A DNA stretch of 64,000 nt from CAVXFB01 sp963760935 (GTDB taxonomy: Bacteria > Planctomycetota > Planctomycetia > Pirellulales > Thermoguttaceae), in NCBI GenBank assembly GCA_963760935.1, contig CAVXFB010000003.1, positions 558,001-622,000 of the forward strand. The letters are read 5' to 3'. Below the pieces are notes generated by a model that searched no databases, had not been told where the DNA came from, and worked only from the letters and a program-made list of their open reading frames with translations. A program made the translations under genes and the position numbers. This document shows, piece after piece, positions 61,431 to 64,000 of this stretch. Within the stretch, counting starts at the first letter, position 1, and every line of letters begins with the position of its first letter.

Positions 61431-61868
61431 ATGAGCCGCTATCATAAGAACGATCGAATGGCCCCCAGCGCGGATGTTCGGCGCTACAATGACGAATGTG
61501 CGATGACCGAGTATATCTGGCAGCATTACACGCACTTGATGAGCGGCGTCGAGGTTCGGGCTGGTCAATATGCAGTTCCGATCATCGAGTCTTCCGACAA
61601 CCAGAAGGTTCGAGTGATTCACAGGCAACTCGCAATGCAGCGCGGGTCAGTTGATGAGACCGCCGTCCTGAACGCCCTCCGCGACGGCCGCGATGCCCTT
61701 CGTGACCAAGTGCGAAATCGCTTGCTCAAGCAGCATCCACACGAGGTCTTCATTAACCGCTGCCCGGCCTGCCAGCGAATTGTGTGTTCACCACTAGCAC
61801 GGCAATGCTTACGGTGCAAACATGATTGGCATGGTACGAACGTTGAAGTGCCAATCGCCGGTCGGTAA
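61431..61868 (+). CDS. Hypothetical protein with C-terminal zinc knuckles
   Basis: 145 residues. A polar N-terminal half (YIWQHYTHLMSGVEVRAGQY) and a helical middle (ETAVLNALRDGRDALRDQVR) end in paired CxxC motifs (NRCPACQRIVCSPLARQCLR then CKHDW). GAGG lies nine bases before the ATG at 61431. The zinc site suggests nucleic-acid binding or structural stabilisation. I do not recognise the family. Confidence 0.6.
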   Translation: MSRYHKNDRMAPSADVRRYNDECAMTEYIWQHYTHLMSGVEVRAGQYAVPIIESSDNQKVRVIHRQLAMQRGSVDETAVLNALRDGRDALRDQVRNRLLKQHPHEVFINRCPACQRIVCSPLARQCLRCKHDWHGTNVEVPIAGR

Positions 61869-61883
61869 CGACGACTTGGTACG

Positions 61884-62120
61884 TCATGCGTTGCGCACAA
61901 TATCGTATTTCTTCCGCAACTCTGCGTCCACGTCGCCAAGCGATCGCACTCGACCCGTAGCGAGGTCTGCAAGGCCTTGCGGAATGCCGGTCACAGCCTC
62001 GTCTCGGTCGGGAAGAGCGAACGTCGCCTCCAACAATAAGGCATCCTCCGAGGCGTATTCGCCGGACGCCAACCCTTGACGAGCCAATCGGTCAAGCTCG
62101 GGCGGTAATAAATACGGCAA
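61884..62120 (-). CDS. ParD-like antitoxin, orphan
   Basis: About 78 residues: LPPELDRLARQGLASGEYAS, EDALLLEA, then GIPQGLADLATGRVRSLGDV and DAELRKKY, the pattern of ParD/CC2985-type antitoxins (ribbon-helix-helix plus toxin-binding tail). There is no in-frame ATG. A TTG at 62120 has AGGGA five bases upstream, and an ATG at 62125 is one base out of frame, so either a TTG start or an indel applies. No ParE-type toxin gene is adjacent. Confidence 0.55.
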   Translation of the reverse strand: MPYLLPPELDRLARQGLASGEYASEDALLLEATFALPDRDEAVTGIPQGLADLATGRVRSLGDVDAELRKKYDIVRNA

Positions 62121-62301
62121 GACATCCCTTCTGCTGGCGATCTGCCGCAAGCTACCACATCGTCTTATCCCGTGGGTTTATGGTCCTAGGAGTCGCCATT
62201 TGCATCGCTAGCGGGGTGGACCCAGGCATGGTAAAATCGCCTTTTTCCTGTGCCGCAGCCGCTGTCTTGACGCCGATAATTGGCGATTTTCGGAGCAGTT
62301 C

Positions 62302-63543
62302 ATGTCTATCGACCGCGAAACCATTCGTCAGACTATCGCCGAGTTGATGCCATCGGCCAAGGAGTTCCTTTGCCGACTAATCGCTTTTCCATCGACGTCC
62401 GGCAAAGAGCATGAACTGTTTTGCTGGGCTGAAGAGGCGTTCCAACGGCTGGGTGTCGAGGTGCAACGCGTACCGCTCTCGGACGCAATCAAGCAGGACG
62501 AAGACTATTCCAGCCCGGTGGCAGACATCGGCTACGACGGTCGATTCAACTTGCGACTCTGTCTGCCGGGAAGCGGCCGTGGAAAACGGCTGCTTTTGAA
62601 TTCCCACGCCGACGTGGTCCCGCCTTCGCAGGGACAAGAAAGGCCGTGGGATGCGGTCGAGAAGGATGGCATCCTCTACGGCCGCGGCGCCTGCGATGCC
62701 AAGGGGCAGGTGGCCACCATCTATCTTGTGTTGGCCGCCCTGAAGCAACTCGGTGCGCAATTGCCGGGCGACGTGATCGTCCATGTGGTCAACGAGGAAG
62801 AGAATGGCGGCAACGGTTCGTTGGCGATGACCCGAGCGGGCGAGACGGCCGACGCCTGCATCGTCATGGAGCCCTCGAGCAACAAGATCTTTTCGAGCGT
62901 CCGGGGCGCGGTGTGGTTCCGGATACTATGCCAAGGCAAGGCCGGCCACTCTGGTCGCGCCGGTGACACGGTGAGCGCCTTGACGCTGGCTCGCAAAGCA
63001 ATGGACCGTTTTGAACAGTATCACGACGATCTGCTGGCTGCTTCGCGAGGGATTCCGCTGTTCGACAAATACGAGAACCCTATGCCTATCACGTTCGGAC
63101 GCTGCATAGCGGGCGATTGGCCGGCCACGGCGCCCGCGCGGGCCATGGCCGAAGGTGTCTTGGGATTGTTGCCCAACAAGACTCGCCAACAGGTCATGGA
63201 CGAGATGCGTGCGGTGCTCGAACAAGACGCCGACGTGCGGTTGCGAGAGCGAGTCAGCCTGGAGTTCATGTACCGGCACGACAGCCATGTGCTGGCCCCC
63301 GAACACCCACTGGTACAGCGTTTGTCGCAGTGCTGCGGCGACTGGGGACTTTCCGCGGAGGTCGATGCTCTGACGGCATCATGCGACTCGTGGTTCTACA
63401 ACAATCAACTCGGGATTCCCACGGTGGTCTATGGCCCCGGAACGCTTCGCTATGCCCATAGCAACGAAGAACAGATTGCCCTCAGCGAGATCGCCGATGC
63501 GGGCTGCGTGCTCGCCGATTTCGCCACACGATGGTGCGGATAG
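62302..63543 (+). CDS. M20 family metallopeptidase/deacylase
   Basis: 413 residues of the ArgE/DapE/ACY1 type. Zinc ligands and catalytic residues are seen in LLNSHADVVPPS (His and Asp), YGRGACDAKGQVATIYLVL (bridging Asp), NEEENGGNGSLAM (catalytic Glu pair) and ACIVMEPSSN (Glu); a C-terminal His is in LRYAHSNEEQIAL. The dimerisation lid begins with SVRGAVWFRILCQGKAGHSG. It would hydrolyse an N-acyl amino acid, peptide or N-acylated amine. Ten bases separate it from the dehydrogenase gene, so they share an operon. Confidence 0.92.
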   Translation: MSIDRETIRQTIAELMPSAKEFLCRLIAFPSTSGKEHELFCWAEEAFQRLGVEVQRVPLSDAIKQDEDYSSPVADIGYDGRFNLRLCLPGSGRGKRLLLNSHADVVPPSQGQERPWDAVEKDGILYGRGACDAKGQVATIYLVLAALKQLGAQLPGDVIVHVVNEEENGGNGSLAMTRAGETADACIVMEPSSNKIFSSVRGAVWFRILCQGKAGHSGRAGDTVSALTLARKAMDRFEQYHDDLLAASRGIPLFDKYENPMPITFGRCIAGDWPATAPARAMAEGVLGLLPNKTRQQVMDEMRAVLEQDADVRLRERVSLEFMYRHDSHVLAPEHPLVQRLSQCCGDWGLSAEVDALTASCDSWFYNNQLGIPTVVYGPGTLRYAHSNEEQIALSEIADAGCVLADFATRWCG

Positions 63544-63552
63544 GTAGGACCC

Positions 63553-64000
63553 ATGAAAGCATTGCTCAAAACAGCCAAAGGTGTCGGCAACCTGTGCCTG
63601 ATGGACATGCCCGAGCCCAGGCCCGGACCTGGAGAGGTGCTGATCGAAGTTCGGGCCAGCGGGATTTGCGGTACCGACGTACACGTGAAGCACGATCGCT
63701 TCCCCTACTGGCCGCCGGTGATCCTGGGCCATGAGTTCTCCGGCACGATAATCGAGTTGGGGCCGGAATGCCGCTACTTCCAAGTGGGCGACCGCGTGGT
63801 GGGCGAGCCGCACACGCGACACTGCGGCCAATGCTTTCTTTGCCGCACGGGCAACGTGCAAATTTGCCCGGAAAAGCGCAGCCCGGGCTGGGGAATCCAC
63901 GGCACGATGGCCCCCTTGTGCGTCATGCCGGAAAAACTCTTGCACCACATTCCAGACGATCTGGATTTCGACACGGCCGCCGTGGTCGAGCCGACTGCCA
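63553..64000 (+). CDS. Zinc-dependent alcohol dehydrogenase, threonine-dehydrogenase-like (partial)
   Basis: The first ~149 residues are inside the window; the gene runs off the right edge. MKALLKTAKGVGNLCLMDMP begins the MDR fold. The catalytic zinc site is GICGTDVHVKH and ILGHEFSG, and the structural zinc site has four cysteines in HCGQCFLCRTGNVQIC. The ATG at 63553 follows GTAGGACCC. Family members oxidise secondary alcohols such as L-threonine, sorbitol or other polyols. With the M20 hydrolase, aminotransferase and two other dehydrogenases, it suggests catabolism of an N-acylated amino-polyol, though this is speculative. Confidence 0.9.
   Translation, partial: MKALLKTAKGVGNLCLMDMPEPRPGPGEVLIEVRASGICGTDVHVKHDRFPYWPPVILGHEFSGTIIELGPECRYFQVGDRVVGEPHTRHCGQCFLCRTGNVQICPEKRSPGWGIHGTMAPLCVMPEKLLHHIPDDLDFDTAAVVEPTA

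Noticed and set aside
1..64000. tRNA genes, rRNA, CRISPR arrays, prophage or conjugation modules
   Set aside because: No cloverleaf T-arm signatures, regular spacer arrays, integrases or structural phage genes were seen on reading both strands; an unaided read can miss a tRNA.

Overview
The window looks like a chromosomal segment from a planctomycete, most likely of the Pirellulales. The lineage markers are a DUF1559 protein, a BBP7-type outer-membrane beta-barrel, two giant exoproteins with the N-terminal LExR-LLS export motif, six PEP-CTERM proteins, and an EF-G of the spirochaete/planctomycete/mitochondrial (spdEFG1) type. GC content is high throughout. I found no rRNA, tRNA, CRISPR array or phage module.

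Layout. 0.2-9.2 kb: housekeeping and membrane genes (rsmE, an ExeA-like ATPase, DUF502 and DUF1559 proteins), an ISKra4-family insertion sequence beside a 283-bp internally deleted relative, then fusA. 9.2-15.7 kb: a PEP-CTERM exoprotein bracketed by a perfect 147-bp duplication of the fusA 3' end, then a 1354-residue exoprotein containing a cyclophilin domain. 15.8-20 kb: BBP7 porin, arsC, a thioredoxin-like protein and a Gfo/Idh/MocA dehydrogenase. 20-23.7 kb: a GntR(YtrA)-ABC transporter operon on the minus strand with a textbook promoter/operator. 24-29 kb: IS debris, two small DNA- or zinc-binding proteins, an MFS transporter and a U32 protein. 29-35.8 kb: a multi-domain hybrid histidine kinase with a coupled response regulator, an AarF/UbiB kinase and SurE. 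35.8-40.4 kb: a lipoprotein, a secreted protein of unknown function, a candidate small RNA, ybaK, a cupin and a PEP-CTERM protein. 40.4-52.2 kb: a 2672-residue S53-protease/FG-GAP/dockerin exoprotein and two tandem glycosidase-like PEP-CTERM paralogues. 52.5-56.2 kb: metG and two more PEP-CTERM proteins. 57-64 kb: a plus-strand catabolic-looking cluster (Gfo/Idh dehydrogenase, D-2-hydroxyacid dehydrogenase, class III aminotransferase, M20 peptidase, zinc alcohol dehydrogenase cut by the window end), interrupted by a toxin-antitoxin-like pair and an orphan ParD-like antitoxin.

At least nine otherwise well-conserved genes, including the normally essential metG, are split by one- or two-base indels. 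This suggests residual sequence error (for example in a metagenome-derived assembly) rather than wholesale pseudogenisation, so split genes are reported as parts of single ancestral genes. The dominant biological theme is export and surface anchoring: a planctomycete secretome cluster with no exosortase gene in the window.
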